NCBI GenBank assembly: GCA_900550395.1
Contig: URSD01000003.1
Location: 1 to 64,000, forward strand
Origin: an uncultured Porphyromonadaceae bacterium
GTDB lineage: Bacteria; Bacteroidota; Bacteroidia; Bacteroidales; Muribaculaceae
Length of the DNA stretch: 64,000 nt
Reading direction: 5' to 3'
In this document: positions 1 to 9,565 of the stretch, one piece after another
How positions within the stretch are numbered: the first letter of the stretch is position 1
Layout of the letters: every line of letters begins with the position of its first letter
Position numbers and translations under genes: made by a program
The notes under the pieces: model-generated
Told to the model about the DNA's origin: nothing
Databases searched by the model: none
The model's input: only the letters and a program-made list of their open reading frames with translations

Positions 1-97
1 AATCCGCGGCTAACCGGATTTTACCCGCCATGCGGCGGGTATCCGCTTGATACACTGTTAACTGATGGGGCATGGTTTATTTGACCGCATTGCACCG
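1..97. repeat. dispersed hairpin repeat module, cut by window edge
   Basis: Bases 1-41 read CCGCGGCTAACCGGATT followed by a CCCGCC/GGCGGG hairpin. The same module is present in inverted form at 15035-15073 and again at 15677-15715. Further on, TTGATACACT (about 47-56) and TTTATTTGACCGCATTGCA (about 75-93) resemble segments at 15110-15171 and 15521-15540. The repeat therefore belongs to the family that builds the large palindrome at 15.0-15.7 kb. It lies downstream of the 3' end of the OmpA-like gene and carries no gene. Confidence 0.75.
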
Positions 98-154
98 GGG
101 TGCATCCCTACAATTCGTTTGTAGACAATATGTTAATATTGCGGAACAGCTACA

Positions 155-730
155 TTAGAACACCGGGACAATATAGAACTCGATGCGCCGGTTGGCTCGC
201 CGGTCGGCGCGTGTGGTGTTGTCGTTCAGCGGTTCGTCTTTTCCGAGACCGTAAATTACGACGTTCGTGTCGTCGCGTCCGGCGAGCTGCCAGAGCAGAT
301 CGTCCACGGCGTTGGCGCGAGCCTCGGTGAGTGCATCCGAGTAGGCGTCGTCGCCGGTGTCGTCGGCATGTACGGCCACGAGTACTTTGTAGCGGTCGTT
401 GTCCTCGACGATGCTTTTCAGCCCGCGCATGCGGTGCAGGGCCTCGCGCTTGGGTTCAGTGGAGTTGGCGGGGAAGATGGTGTCGCAGGGCAGTGTCGCA
501 AGTACCACTTCGCCCTCGCGGATGGTGGAGGCGCGCATGCCCGTAGTGCGCAGCGACGCGGCCAGACGGCGCGCATGGTCGGCGGCCTCGGCGCGCCGTT
601 TCTGCGGGATGGCCGGCGTGTTGATGTTGGTGTCGAGGTCAAGGTCGGCGGCGCCGGTCTGTGCGGCGGCACGCGGGATGGCGCACAGCAGCAGGAGGAC
701 TATAGCAGGGAGCAGGTGGCGGCGTATCAT
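155..730 (-). CDS. OmpA-family periplasmic/outer-membrane protein
   Basis: This is a 191-residue exported protein. Residues 1-23 form a signal peptide (MIRR, a leucine-rich core, then RAAAQ). From about residue 95 the sequence reads like an OmpA/MotB peptidoglycan-binding domain: a KVLVAVHADDTGD strand and loop, an EARANAVDDLLWQL helix, and the closing RADRRANRRIEFYIV, where NRRIEF matches the family's NRRVE signature. Proteins of this family tether the outer membrane to peptidoglycan. The gene is the last of a minus-strand operon and its start overlaps the stop of the upstream small gene by 4 bases (ATGA). The N-terminal 70 residues are not recognised. The family call is fairly safe; the exact partner is unknown. 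Confidence 0.75.
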   Translation of the reverse strand: MIRRHLLPAIVLLLLCAIPRAAAQTGAADLDLDTNINTPAIPQKRRAEAADHARRLAASLRTTGMRASTIREGEVVLATLPCDTIFPANSTEPKREALHRMRGLKSIVEDNDRYKVLVAVHADDTGDDAYSDALTEARANAVDDLLWQLAGRDDTNVVIYGLGKDEPLNDNTTRADRRANRRIEFYIVPVF

Positions 731-1023
731 AGCAGACTCATTTCGTAGTCTATCTCGGCGGCTACAAGTGGAGCGATGTGCTCCGGACGTATGATGTTGC
801 CGCTGTCCTTGGCAAGGACGCGTGACGCGTGGGCGGCAATGGCCTGGACATCATCATCGTCTTCGGTGTCGTCATCAAGATCTATGTCCAGATCGCCGTT
901 GTCCTCGTAGTAGTCGAATATTATGTCTATGAGGTTGAGCAGCTGGTCGTCGTCGTAGGCTTCGGCGCCGGCCACGGCGTCGCGCATTGCGCGGATTGCG
1001 TCGTCTTCGGAGTATTCTTTCAT
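727..1023 (-). CDS. small acidic protein of unknown function
   Basis: A 98-residue protein with no signal peptide and no membrane segment. It is strongly acidic: residues 41-60 contain a run of aspartates and glutamates (DIDLDDDTEDDDD). The ends look helical (SEDDAIRAMRDAVAGAEAY at the start, IRPEHIAPLVAAEIDYEMSLL at the end). I do not recognise a family. It overlaps rimM upstream and the OmpA-like gene downstream by 4 bases each, so it is translationally coupled to both. That coupling and the open frame make it a real gene, but no role can be assigned. Confidence 0.7.
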   Translation of the reverse strand: MKEYSEDDAIRAMRDAVAGAEAYDDDQLLNLIDIIFDYYEDNGDLDIDLDDDTEDDDDVQAIAAHASRVLAKDSGNIIRPEHIAPLVAAEIDYEMSLL

Positions 1024-1550
1024 AGTTCAAGTAGTTCGTTAGGCACGTCCATCGCTATGGAGCGTTCTGCGGGGTTGATGCTGCATATCCAGTCGTCGGC
1101 GAGGGGTATGAGCAGTTCGGAGCCTTGCGGCGTTTCTACGGACAGGAGGGTGTTGGCCGTGGAGACGTCCACATGGACGATGCGTCCTATGGTGGTGCCG
1201 TCAGGTATGGTAAGGGTGAAGCCTGTGAGGTCTTCGGCATATAGCCCGTCGGCGTCGTCGAGGCTTTCATCGTCTTCCGGCCATTCGCGTCGGAGTGCCC
1301 ACACGTCGTGGCCCACATACGCCGCGGCTTCCTCGGCCGTGTCTATGCCGTCGAGGGTGAGCAGGACGGCTCCGGTGCCGCGGCTGCGGCGACCGGCTAT
1401 GCGGAACGGCACGAAGATGCCGTCGATGCGCATCACGGCGTGGCGCAGTTCGTCGGGGCAGTCCCGGTCGAGCTCCACCACGATTTCTCCGCGCAGGCCG
1501 TGCGTTTTCAGCACTGTCCCGAGAAGGACAAGTTCGTCGGCAAGAATCAT
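1020..1550 (-). CDS. rimM: 16S rRNA maturation factor RimM
   Basis: A 176-residue cytoplasmic protein matching RimM, which binds ribosomal protein S19 and helps mature the 16S rRNA 3' domain of the 30S subunit. The N-terminus LVLLGTVLKTHGLRGEIVVE is the characteristic RimM opening (G..x.THGLRGE). The middle part carries EEAAAYVGHDVWALRREWPE, the usual end of the N-terminal barrel. Residues 105-176 form the PRC-like barrel (LTGFTLTIPDGTTIGRIVHVD ends the linker; LLIPLADDWICSINPAERSIAMDVP is the typical RimM ending). Length is normal. It overlaps the DUF4290 gene (ATGA) and the small acidic gene. Confidence 0.93.
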   Translation of the reverse strand: MILADELVLLGTVLKTHGLRGEIVVELDRDCPDELRHAVMRIDGIFVPFRIAGRRSRGTGAVLLTLDGIDTAEEAAAYVGHDVWALRREWPEDDESLDDADGLYAEDLTGFTLTIPDGTTIGRIVHVDVSTANTLLSVETPQGSELLIPLADDWICSINPAERSIAMDVPNELLEL

Positions 1551-2137
1551 TTGCGTTTCTTCTTCTTTTTGGTGGACGGGGGCGCGATGATGTTGAACTC
1601 ATGCAGCGGCAGCGAGTCGGCGTCGACGCGTATGCGGCCGTCGCTCATCTCGTAGAGGTCGCGGTACACGCGGCTGTCCTCCACGCCCTCGGGATTGATG
1701 GCGAGCAGGAGTTTTTTCATCTGGTTGCCCACGAGGCTCAGCAGCTCGTCGCGTTCGTCGCCGGCGGGCATGTCGGCGGCGGCAGCCACGGTCAGCTCCA
1801 CGAGGCGTCCGTAGTGGCGCCGGCGCGCAGGGTCAGTATTGTAGAAGATTGGCTCGGGATGTTCGTTGCTGTCAGGACGTACGGGAGTGTCGTAGGGCGT
1901 GTCGACGTCAAGGCGGTAGCCGCTCATGATGATGACGTGGTCCCAGAGCTTGCGGCGGTAGTCGTCGGCAGGGCCGCTTGGGGGGAAAAGACGCATCATC
2001 GTGTCGACGATGGTTGCGGCTGCGGCAGTGCGTTGCTCGCGGTCTTCGATTTCGAGGGCCCGGTTCACCATGTTCTGTATGTTGCGGCCATACTCGGGGA
2101 GTATGAGGTCGGGCAGATGGTTGTTGTAGGTCAGCAT
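1547..2137 (-). CDS. DUF4290 domain-containing protein
   Basis: A 196-residue protein of the Bacteroidetes-specific DUF4290 family. Recognisable features are the start [19 protein letters not shown], the segment REQRTAAAATIVDTMMRLFP, and the W-D-H-V-I-I-M-S motif around residue 70. The protein ends in a lysine-rich tail (STKKKKKRK). Function is unknown. The same reading frame is open far upstream inside uvrA; the start at 2137 was chosen because it gives the family N-terminus and overlaps the uvrA stop by only 7 bases. In other Bacteroidales this family often sits near DNA repair or cell envelope genes (general recollection, not checked). Confidence 0.85.
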   Translation of the reverse strand: MLTYNNHLPDLILPEYGRNIQNMVNRALEIEDREQRTAAAATIVDTMMRLFPPSGPADDYRRKLWDHVIIMSGYRLDVDTPYDTPVRPDSNEHPEPIFYNTDPARRRHYGRLVELTVAAAADMPAGDERDELLSLVGNQMKKLLLAINPEGVEDSRVYRDLYEMSDGRIRVDADSLPLHEFNIIAPPSTKKKKKRK

Positions 2138-5001
2138 ATTGTGTTGTTGTGATTTTTGTAATATTCTATCTCCTCGCGGATGAAGGAGGCGGTGGGCGAC
2201 GACCCCGCGGCTATCTCCTCGGGAGTGCCGGCGGCCACGATGAGGCCGCCGTTCTCGCCGCCGCCCGGTCCCATGTCGATGATGTGGTCGGCGGCGCGTA
2301 TGACGTCGAGATTGTGTTCGATGACGAGCACCGTATTGCCGCGCTCCACGAGGCGGTCGAGAATGCCCATGAGCGTGTTCACGTCGTCGAAGTGGAGGCC
2401 TGTGGTCGGCTCGTCGAGGATGAACAGCGTGCGTCCGGTATCCTTTTTGGCAAGCTCGGTTGCGAGCTTGACGCGCTGGTTTTCGCCGCCGCTGAGGGTG
2501 CTCGACGGCTGTCCTAATTTTATGTAGCCGAGGCCGATTTCCTGAAGCACCTTGATTTTCTTCAGGATGGACGGTATGCCCGAAAAGAACTCCACAGCCT
2601 GGTTGATTGTCATGTCCAGTACGTCGGCGATGCTCTTGCCCTTGTAGCGCACCTCCAGGGTCTCGCGGTTGTAGCGCTTGCCCCCGCAGGCTTCGCATGG
2701 CACGAGCACGTCGGGCAGGAAGTTCATCTCGATGGTGCGGTAGCCGTTGCCGTTGCACACCTCGCAGCGGCCGCCGGCCACGTTGAAGGAGAAGCGTCCG
2801 GGCTTGTAGCCGCGTATTTTGGCCTCCGGCAGGCCTACGAACAGCGAGCGTATGTCGGAGAATACGCCGGTGTAGGTGGCTGGATTGGAGCGCGGCGTGC
2901 GCCCCAGGGGCGACTGGTCGACGGTTACGACTTTGTCGATATGTTCTATGCCGCGCAGCTCTCGGTAGGGCAGCGGTTCGGCCAGCGCACGGTAGAAGTC
3001 GCGGGCGAGAATGGGCTGGAGCGTGCCGCCGATAAGCGACGACTTGCCGGAGCCGCTGACGCCGCACACGCACGTGAGCGTGCCGAGTGGGATGTCGAGG
3101 TCGACGTCGCGCAGGTTGTGGCCTGTGCATCCCAGGAGCATAAGGTGCTTGCCGTTGCCTTTGCGGCGCACTTCAGGCATCCTTACGCTGCGGCGCCCCT
3201 GTAGGTAGTCGGCGGTGAGGGTATCGGTCTCGAGCAGGCGCGTGGGTGTGCCCTGGAAAACCACGCGGCCGCCCTTGCGTCCCGCGCCGGGACCGATGTC
3301 CACTATATAGTCGGCGGCGAGCATGATGTCTTTGTCGTGCTCCACCACTATGATGCTGTTGCCGGCGTCGCGCAGGCGCTGGAGAGCTGAGATTAGGCGC
3401 CTGTTGTCGCGCTGGTGCAGGCCTATCGACGGCTCGTCGAGGATATACAGCACGTTGACGAGCTCGGAGCCGAGCTGGGTGGCGAGGCGTATGCGCTGGC
3501 TCTCGCCGCCGCTGAGTGTGGCGGACGCACGGTCGAGCTGGATGTAATCGAGGCCGACGTCCACGAGGAAGCGCAGGCGTGTGGTGATTTCTTTGATGAC
3601 TTCGGCGGCAATGGCACGGTCGCGTGGCTCAAGGCGTTCGGCCACGGTGCTGCTCCATTCGTAGAGACGCCCGATGTCGAGGCGTGAGAGCTGGGCTATG
3701 TTCATGCCGTCCACGAAGAAGTGAAGGGCCTCGCGGTTGAGTCGGTCGCCGTGGCATTCCGGACACACAACGCGCGAGAAGAAGCGTCCGCTCCAGCGGT
3801 TGGCGGCGGCGCCGGCATCGTCGGACTGCTGCATCTCGATGTACTTTATGAGGCCTTCGTAGGTCTGGAAGTAGCTCGTGGTGCTGAGTGTGTCGTTGTT
3901 GAGCACGAGGCGCTCGTTGGTGCCGTTCAGTATCTCGCGCATAGCTTCCTCGCTGAGCTCGCCGACGGGGGTGTTGATGTTGTAGCCGTGTTTCTCGCAG
4001 ATAGCGGAAATCTGCCAGAAAATAATCGTGTTCCGGTATTTGCCCAGGGGCACTATCGCTCCGTCGTGGATGCTGAGCGAGGGGTCGGGGATTATTTTCT
4101 CGCGGTCCACTTCGTCTACGTATCCCAAGCCCTTGCAGTAAGGGCATGCGCCCTGCGGCGAATTGAACGAGAAATTGTGCGGCGCCGGCTCCCGGTAGCT
4201 GAGGCCTGTCTCGGGGTCCATCAGGCTCTGGCTGTAATGCGCCACTGAGCCGTCGTCGGGGCAGTATATCATGAGCTGCTTGTCGCCGTGGCGCAGGGCG
4301 TTCTCCACGCTGGCATCGAGGCGCTGCATGTCCTTGTCGGCCACGCGCAGGCGGTCGACGACTATCTCTATGCTGTGGTTCTTGTAGCGGTCGAGACGCA
4401 TGCCGGGTGTCAGCTCCATCAGCTCGCCGTCGACGCGCGCATTGAGGAATCCTTTCTTGCGCAGCTGTTCGAACAGTTCCTTGTAGTGGCCCTTGCGGTT
4501 GCGCACCACGGGGGCAAGCAGGAGTATGCGTCGCCCGGCGTACTTGTCGAGTATCAGTGCCACGATGCGCTCGCGCGTATAGCGCACCATGTCCTTTCCG
4601 GATAGGTAGCTGCGCGCGTGGCCTATGCGGGCGTAGAGCAGGCGCAGGAAGTCGTAGATCTCGGTGGTGGTGCCGATGGTGCTTCGGGGATTGCGGTTGA
4701 CGGTCTTCTGTTCTATGGCTATGACCGGGCTGAGGCCTGAAATCAGGTCGACGTCCGGACGTTCGAGGCTGCCGAGCATATTGCGGGCGTAGGCCGAGAA
4801 TGTCTCGATGTAGCGCCGCTGGCCCTCGGCGAAAATGGTGTCGAAGGCGAGCGACGATTTGCCCGACCCGCTGAGGCCGGTGATTACCGTAAGCGCGTTG
4901 CGGGGTATGGTGACGCTGATGTTCTTTAGATTATGCACGCGCGCGCCCTCTACCCGCAGCACCTCGGTGCCGGATGCGATGTCGTCTGTCTCTGTGCTCA
5001 T
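2131..5001 (-). CDS. uvrA: excinuclease ABC subunit A (UvrA)
   Basis: A 956-residue nucleotide excision repair ATPase that finds DNA damage and loads UvrB. Two ABC modules are visible: Walker [10 protein letters not shown] at residues 42-50 with signature [17 protein letters not shown] and Walker [16 protein letters not shown], then Walker [14 protein letters not shown] (about 640) with [15 protein letters not shown] and [15 protein letters not shown]. The UvrB-binding segment is present ([19 protein letters not shown]). The central zinc module is complete (CEVCNGNG then [10 protein letters not shown]). The first one lacks its first CxxC: where other UvrAs have CPxC, this has [11 protein letters not shown] before [17 protein letters not shown]. 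Start 5001 was chosen because the upstream extension only overlaps the transglycosylase gene; it gives an ATGA overlap. Confidence 0.97.
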   Translation of the reverse strand: MSTETDDIASGTEVLRVEGARVHNLKNISVTIPRNALTVITGLSGSGKSSLAFDTIFAEGQRRYIETFSAYARNMLGSLERPDVDLISGLSPVIAIEQKTVNRNPRSTIGTTTEIYDFLRLLYARIGHARSYLSGKDMVRYTRERIVALILDKYAGRRILLLAPVVRNRKGHYKELFEQLRKKGFLNARVDGELMELTPGMRLDRYKNHSIEIVVDRLRVADKDMQRLDASVENALRHGDKQLMIYCPDDGSVAHYSQSLMDPETGLSYREPAPHNFSFNSPQGACPYCKGLGYVDEVDREKIIPDPSLSIHDGAIVPLGKYRNTIIFWQISAICEKHGYNINTPVGELSEEAMREILNGTNERLVLNNDTLSTTSYFQTYEGLIKYIEMQQSDDAGAAANRWSGRFFSRVVCPECHGDRLNREALHFFVDGMNIAQLSRLDIGRLYEWSSTVAERLEPRDRAIAAEVIKEITTRLRFLVDVGLDYIQLDRASATLSGGESQRIRLATQLGSELVNVLYILDEPSIGLHQRDNRRLISALQRLRDAGNSIIVVEHDKDIMLAADYIVDIGPGAGRKGGRVVFQGTPTRLLETDTLTADYLQGRRSVRMPEVRRKGNGKHLMLLGCTGHNLRDVDLDIPLGTLTCVCGVSGSGKSSLIGGTLQPILARDFYRALAEPLPYRELRGIEHIDKVVTVDQSPLGRTPRSNPATYTGVFSDIRSLFVGLPEAKIRGYKPGRFSFNVAGGRCEVCNGNGYRTIEMNFLPDVLVPCEACGGKRYNRETLEVRYKGKSIADVLDMTINQAVEFFSGIPSILKKIKVLQEIGLGYIKLGQPSSTLSGGENQRVKLATELAKKDTGRTLFILDEPTTGLHFDDVNTLMGILDRLVERGNTVLVIEHNLDVIRAADHIIDMGPGGGENGGLIVAAGTPEEIAAGSSPTASFIREEIEYYKNHNNTIC

Positions 5002-5945
5002 TCGCGTATCCAGTTGGGGTTGTAGACAGGGCGCTTCTGCGTCGAACGTTTGAGCGACTCCGGCGTGGCAATCTTGACGGTGTATGTCTTGCCGGCCTTG
5101 TTGGTGAGCTTGCGGGCGCGTATCCAGGGATTGTCCTCGCGCAGCTGGCGGTAGCTGATGCCACGCTGCTTGGCCCACTGTGCCCAGTCGTCGACGGGGC
5201 CGCTGACCTTTTCTTCCTTATATTCCTGCGGGAAGTAGAGCTGGTCGCGCCGCAGCGTGTAGCCGTAGGCTGCGGGTTTCTCCATTATGGCCTTCATGGC
5301 GAGGAGCCTGAACATATAGCGGGATGTCTCGCTGTTGAGGTATAGGTCGAAGGCATCGTCGGCCTGCTGCTTGTCGAGCTCGGAACTGACGCGCCCCATG
5401 CCGGCGTTGTAGCTTGCGATTACCGACGACCAGTCGCCGCCGTATTTCGCCAGCGAGTTCTTGAGGTAGCGGCAGGCCGCAGCGGTGGCCTTCTCCACGT
5501 TGTAGCGCTCGTCCACCTCGTCGCTGACCTCGAGGCCGTACTGCTTGGCCGTGGCGGGCATGAACTGCCAGACACCCGCCGCCTTGGCCCCCGACACGGC
5601 GCGCGTGTCGAGATGGCTTTCTATGCAGGCCATGTACAGCATGTCCTGCGGCACATTGTTGGCTTTGAGTATCGGAGCCATGACGGGAAACAGCTCATTG
5701 GCGCGCTTTATGGTAAGCAGGATGGAGCCGTGGCCGTATATCATGGAGGTGAGCTCGCGGTCGTAGCGCTCGTACATGTCGGTGCGGTCGAGGTCAACCT
5801 TGTTGCCGCACAGGTTCACGGCGCGCGGTATGTCTGGACTGGCCACGCGGGAGAAGACTGTGCTCTGTGCCGGCGTGGCGGCTTCGACAGGCAAAGCTGC
5901 CGTTGCTGCGACGAGTATTAGGCAAGTTGTTATGATTCTGTTCAT
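4998..5945 (-). CDS. secreted lytic transglycosylase (SLT/GH23)
   Basis: A 315-residue peptidoglycan-cleaving enzyme. Residues 1-22 are a signal peptide ([20 protein letters not shown]). The GH23 catalytic domain spans about 95-225: the catalytic glutamate is E109 in [10 protein letters not shown], followed by [17 protein letters not shown] and the [10 protein letters not shown] motif. The C-terminal part (about 250-315) is basic; its [24 protein letters not shown] resembles the MltD-type region between the catalytic and LysM domains, but no full LysM is present. It acts in the periplasm by cutting glycan strands to 1,6-anhydro ends. It overlaps uvrA by 4 bases and is in the same operon. Confidence 0.9.
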   Translation of the reverse strand: MNRIITTCLILVAATAALPVEAATPAQSTVFSRVASPDIPRAVNLCGNKVDLDRTDMYERYDRELTSMIYGHGSILLTIKRANELFPVMAPILKANNVPQDMLYMACIESHLDTRAVSGAKAAGVWQFMPATAKQYGLEVSDEVDERYNVEKATAAACRYLKNSLAKYGGDWSSVIASYNAGMGRVSSELDKQQADDAFDLYLNSETSRYMFRLLAMKAIMEKPAAYGYTLRRDQLYFPQEYKEEKVSGPVDDWAQWAKQRGISYRQLREDNPWIRARKLTNKAGKTYTVKIATPESLKRSTQKRPVYNPNWIRE

Positions 5946-5990
5946 TGTCGTTCGTGTTTTGAGAGTGAGAGAGGATATGGCTTTAAACCA

Positions 5991-7319
5991 TTATTCCGGA
6001 GAGGTTGTCGCGTTACGGTTCTGGCGGCTGCCGATGATGTTGATGTCGCCGCTGAGGTTGTAATCACGTCCGTCAGCGCCTTTGGCCCGTATCACATAGT
6101 AATAAACACCCGGGCCGACTTTTTTCCCTCCGTGAGTGCCGTCCCAACCCTGCGATGGGTCGGTGAGAGTGATGATTTTCGCTCCCCAGCGGTTGAAAAT
6201 GTCGCATTTGAACTCGACGATGGACTGGTAGCTGACGCGCCACTCGTCGTTGACGCCCGGACTGCTGTCCGGCGAGAATGCGTTGGGACATACGAGGCGC
6301 GATTCGCCGATACCTATCTCATAGGTTTCACCCGTGTAGGAGCATGTGCCGTCGGCATTGGCGGCGGTGAATCTGACGTAGAAAGTACCTTCCTCGGTGA
6401 AGGTATAGCTGAACTGCGTGTCGTTGAACACGTTGTCGTTGATGTCGAACTCGGGTGTGCGTGAAATCTGCCATTCGCGGAACGCGACAGCATCGGTCAC
6501 TGCCGCCTCGAAGGTGATCTCGCACGGCGCGCTGCCGCCAAGGGATGCTCCCCCCGTGGCAGGTTTCTGCTCGTTGGCTACGTCGCGTTCCTGCTGCGTG
6601 GCAGTGGTGCGGGCAGCCACGGCCACTGCCGCGTACTCCGCGCTGCTTACGCTCTGTTCTGCCCCCCACTCGCGCAGGAAGCGGTCGCCGGCGACGGTGA
6701 ACGATGTATTGCACAGCGGAGCCGGCACATGGGTGGACGCTGAGATGTATTCGAGCGAAGCCTGTTGCTCGGCCTGTACGTATTGCCGTGCCTCCTCGTC
6801 GTAGACCAGCGACCGGTAGCTTACGGCAATGTCGCGGCTGAGGGTGAGCGCACGGCCGTTTATGCTGTAATAGCGAATCGCGTCGCCATGGCCGGCAATG
6901 CTCAGCAGGGTGTTGTCGCAGGCGTATTCGTCGCCGGAGGCCGTGACGCCGTCGAGCCGGAGAGAGTGGGCGGCGTAGTCCGTAATCCAGTAGCACAACT
7001 GGCGGCCGCCGTCTTCAATGAGTATGCCGCAGTCGCCTTCGCCGAGAATCGCGGCAGAAACGCCTCCGCGCACGGCAGCCTCCATAGGCTCGGCATATGC
7101 TGCTCCGGCAGCTCCGAAGCGCTTCCATGTAGCCGTGGCCGAGGGGTAGGTGGCCGTCACGCCGGCGGCATGACGAAGCACATACACCGCCTCAAGCCCG
7201 GTCGACTTCTCAGGCACGACAGTTATGACTTTATCGACTGTGCCTTCAAAATCAAGGGCATGAAGTGCGCCGCCGCAGCAAGCGGCGAGGCAGAGCGATA
7301 TGGAGAGACGCAGGTTCAT
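5991..7319 (-). CDS. T9SS cargo protein with gliding-type C-terminal sorting domain and PKD-like domain
   Basis: A 442-residue exported protein. Residues 1-21 form a signal peptide (LSISLCLAACCGGALHA). Residues about 265-335 look like a PKD/immunoglobulin-like domain (CEITFEAAVTDAV, then EGTFYVRFTAANADGTCSY). The C-terminus from about 345 is a clear type B type-IX-secretion (CHU_C) sorting domain: CPNAFSPDSSPGVNDEW, FNRWGAKIITLTDPSQGWDGTH, then KVGPGVYYYVIRAKGADGRDYNLSGDI. The N-terminal 260 residues are not recognised. The protein should cross the outer membrane by the Por/T9SS system. It heads the minus-strand operon, 45 bases ahead of the transglycosylase. Confidence 0.88.
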   Translation of the reverse strand: MNLRLSISLCLAACCGGALHALDFEGTVDKVITVVPEKSTGLEAVYVLRHAAGVTATYPSATATWKRFGAAGAAYAEPMEAAVRGGVSAAILGEGDCGILIEDGGRQLCYWITDYAAHSLRLDGVTASGDEYACDNTLLSIAGHGDAIRYYSINGRALTLSRDIAVSYRSLVYDEEARQYVQAEQQASLEYISASTHVPAPLCNTSFTVAGDRFLREWGAEQSVSSAEYAAVAVAARTTATQQERDVANEQKPATGGASLGGSAPCEITFEAAVTDAVAFREWQISRTPEFDINDNVFNDTQFSYTFTEEGTFYVRFTAANADGTCSYTGETYEIGIGESRLVCPNAFSPDSSPGVNDEWRVSYQSIVEFKCDIFNRWGAKIITLTDPSQGWDGTHGGKKVGPGVYYYVIRAKGADGRDYNLSGDINIIGSRQNRNATTSPE

Positions 7320-7347
7320 GTATTTGTTTCCTTTTCGTTTTAGCTTA

Positions 7348-7378
7348 CAAAATTACAAAAATACTGCCTAATGTGCAA
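7348..7378 (-). promoter_or_regulatory. Bacteroidetes-type promoter of the T9SS cargo gene/uvrA operon
   Basis: On the minus strand TAATTTTG (7355-7348) fits the Bacteroidetes -7 element TAnnTTTG. A GTTG, close to the -33 TTTG, lies 20 bases upstream (7379-7376). The start codon is at 7319, about 29 bases downstream. This is probably the promoter for the whole operon down to the OmpA-like gene. Confidence 0.55.
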
Positions 7379-7398
7379 CTCGCCGAAACTGTCGCACT

Positions 7399-7429
7399 TT
7401 TGCCGATTCAATTATTTTTCTTACTTTTG
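7399..7429 (+). promoter_or_regulatory. Bacteroidetes-type promoter of the glycosyltransferase gene
   Basis: TTTG (7399-7402) and TACTTTTG (7422-7429) are separated by 19 bases, matching the Bacteroidetes sigma-ABfr consensus. Transcription would begin near 7433-7436, so the in-frame ATG at 7433 lies at or before the expected +1. This favours the later ATG at 7490. Confidence 0.7.
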
Positions 7430-7489
7430 CAAATGAAGTCTTTACAACTTCAAGAAACAAACCATATTAGCCAAAGCAAGACCGAACAT

Positions 7490-9565
7490 ATGGGTGATTT
7501 CAACTTAAAAGTTTCCGACATATTCCGATATATACTTCTCGGCTGCATAGAATGCATCCTGTGCGTCGTGATTTTCTATGACAATATCAGAGGCATCAAG
7601 CTCGAAAACGTGACAAAGACGCTGGATGCTTTTCCTTTCGACAAGAGCATCATTGTGCTCATCGCAAGCATCAGCGTGTTTTACCTTTTCGGATATATCA
7701 CTCAGCTGGTAATCGGACTCTTTTTCCACGGAAATTTTCTGGGAACGGGAATCGGTGAAACCGCTTGCTTCATAAAGCACTACCCCAAATGGATTTTCAA
7801 CAAAGAGAAATTCCCGTATCCCGACTGGATATATTATTCGGAGGCTCCCGACAAGGTGGTGGAAATATTTCAGGACATCACCGAGACCGGTTCCGATTCG
7901 GAAAACAAACTGGAGTTCTATTATGCCAACCAGTTCTTTCAGGGTATGGCTCTGGCTTTTATTTCTTTTTCGGTTTTCGCGCTGAATGTGGCTCTCTTCA
8001 TTAAAACCACAATATTGCTCGGAATTTTCATCGCCCTCTTTATTTTGGGAAGCAATGCCACCAGAACCCGACAGCTTATTCTGGCAAACAAAATTCTCAT
8101 GTACGTCTTCCCTGCGCTGGCACTTCTGGCACTCCTTTTTTGCCGTGACGGCATCGGGAATTCATATCCGCTTGCTGCCCTTGTTTCCCTTCTGATGCTG
8201 GCATCGCTGTTCCTGGCCGGTTTCCTGTCGCGCAAACAGCTGAGAAGGATTGACATCCTTTCCCACCAAAAAGACGAAAAACTTTTTGACGCTACGCTCG
8301 TGAGATACGGAATACCCCGGGTATTCATACTCACCCGCGTGGATGAAACCGCCTTCCCTTTCCTGCGGGAGCAACTCGAATCTATCGCCATGCAGGATTA
8401 TCCTGACATCAAGGTAATCGTCATCATCGACAAGGACAACATGAGCAGCGCCTCGAAAAGCAGTGCCGAGGCCCTCTTCGATGAATTCGTCAGGAAAGGA
8501 CTCCGCATACAATACAGTTATTCGGTGGGCTCGGGAGCTGCCGCCCTTGCATATGAAACACGGCAGGTATTCATCAACTATGCCACAGACAACGATATTT
8601 CCGTATGTCTTGACGCCGACGACAAGCTGGCTCACCCGCAGTCCATTTCCAACATCGTGGCTAAAATGTTCCGCACGCAGTCCAATATATGCATCATAGG
8701 ATTCGAGACTTTCGGCAACACATACATGAATTTTGCGAAGAATTTCCACAACGACCTCGTGAAGATGATGGCCAAGGAGTTGGAAATCAAAGGCTATGTG
8801 GATGAAAGCAAAAACAATGACTGCATGCTTGAACGAACTGAATATCTTACTCCCCAAAACCTGATTGATAACAAAGTTGCCCATCTTGTCAGCACGCTGG
8901 GATGGGTGAAGTGCTATCGGAAATGTATAGCCAGAACATATCAGGCTTTCCTGACTCCATATAAGGAAGATTTCGGCAAATTCACGAAATATGAGGATTT
9001 TCCCGACATAATAGCGCTGCTGTCGGCCGACAGCAGGATCTGCGCAGTGGCTCAGACTTCGATCTCGTTCAGAAAGAGAACGGGGTCCGTCACAACCAAG
9101 GTATCTTCGGAAAACTACGACAGACTCATTCCTTATTATCTGAAGCTGGCCGATACGCTGGCGAAAGATGTTATGGAACAGGCCGAAAAACAGGAGGAGA
9201 CTCCCTGCAGCCGTGACGAAGCCAAGTTTGCCGCCTCTGCCGCCTCTGTCAGAGAACTTGTGCACAGTCTTTTTATTCCCTATAAGTTCGTGCAGTATCT
9301 TAATGTGGTCTATGCAAAGACTGTGATAAAACCGGAAATCACAGACTATTCATGCGACCTGTTCTATCGGAAATTCCGCGATGACATATACAGCGGGGAC
9401 GAGCAAGTGTTCAGAAAAGGCATAATCGGAATTCTAAACGATAATAAGACAAACAAGATTTTCGACGACGTGCCTAAAAAACTTGCAGACCATATTAAAA
9501 AACATCTGCTGACAGACGATGAATTTCATGTAGTGGCTGAAGCATACGGTATCAGCTTAGATTAG
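7490..9565 (+). CDS. multi-pass membrane protein with family-2 glycosyltransferase domain
   Basis: A protein of 691 residues. The first 260 residues hold several hydrophobic segments (ILLGCIECILCVVIFY, IVLIASISVFYLFGYI, GMALAFISFSVFALNVALF, LIALFILG-type and YPLAALVSLLMLASLFLAG). A cytosolic GT-A fold follows: IPRVFILTRVDETAFPFL begins the Rossmann-like part, VIVIIDKDNMSS and then SVCLDADDKL (about 370-380) give the metal-binding D-x-D, and KYEDFPDII fits the ED acceptor motif. It probably transfers sugars to a lipid or surface glycan. Start 7490 fits the promoter better than 7433. The gene stands alone, is more AT-rich than its neighbours and may be acquired. Donor and acceptor are unknown. 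Confidence 0.75.
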   Translation: MGDFNLKVSDIFRYILLGCIECILCVVIFYDNIRGIKLENVTKTLDAFPFDKSIIVLIASISVFYLFGYITQLVIGLFFHGNFLGTGIGETACFIKHYPKWIFNKEKFPYPDWIYYSEAPDKVVEIFQDITETGSDSENKLEFYYANQFFQGMALAFISFSVFALNVALFIKTTILLGIFIALFILGSNATRTRQLILANKILMYVFPALALLALLFCRDGIGNSYPLAALVSLLMLASLFLAGFLSRKQLRRIDILSHQKDEKLFDATLVRYGIPRVFILTRVDETAFPFLREQLESIAMQDYPDIKVIVIIDKDNMSSASKSSAEALFDEFVRKGLRIQYSYSVGSGAAALAYETRQVFINYATDNDISVCLDADDKLAHPQSISNIVAKMFRTQSNICIIGFETFGNTYMNFAKNFHNDLVKMMAKELEIKGYVDESKNNDCMLERTEYLTPQNLIDNKVAHLVSTLGWVKCYRKCIARTYQAFLTPYKEDFGKFTKYEDFPDIIALLSADSRICAVAQTSISFRKRTGSVTTKVSSENYDRLIPYYLKLADTLAKDVMEQAEKQEETPCSRDEAKFAASAASVRELVHSLFIPYKFVQYLNVVYAKTVIKPEITDYSCDLFYRKFRDDIYSGDEQVFRKGIIGILNDNKTNKIFDDVPKKLADHIKKHLLTDDEFHVVAEAYGISLD

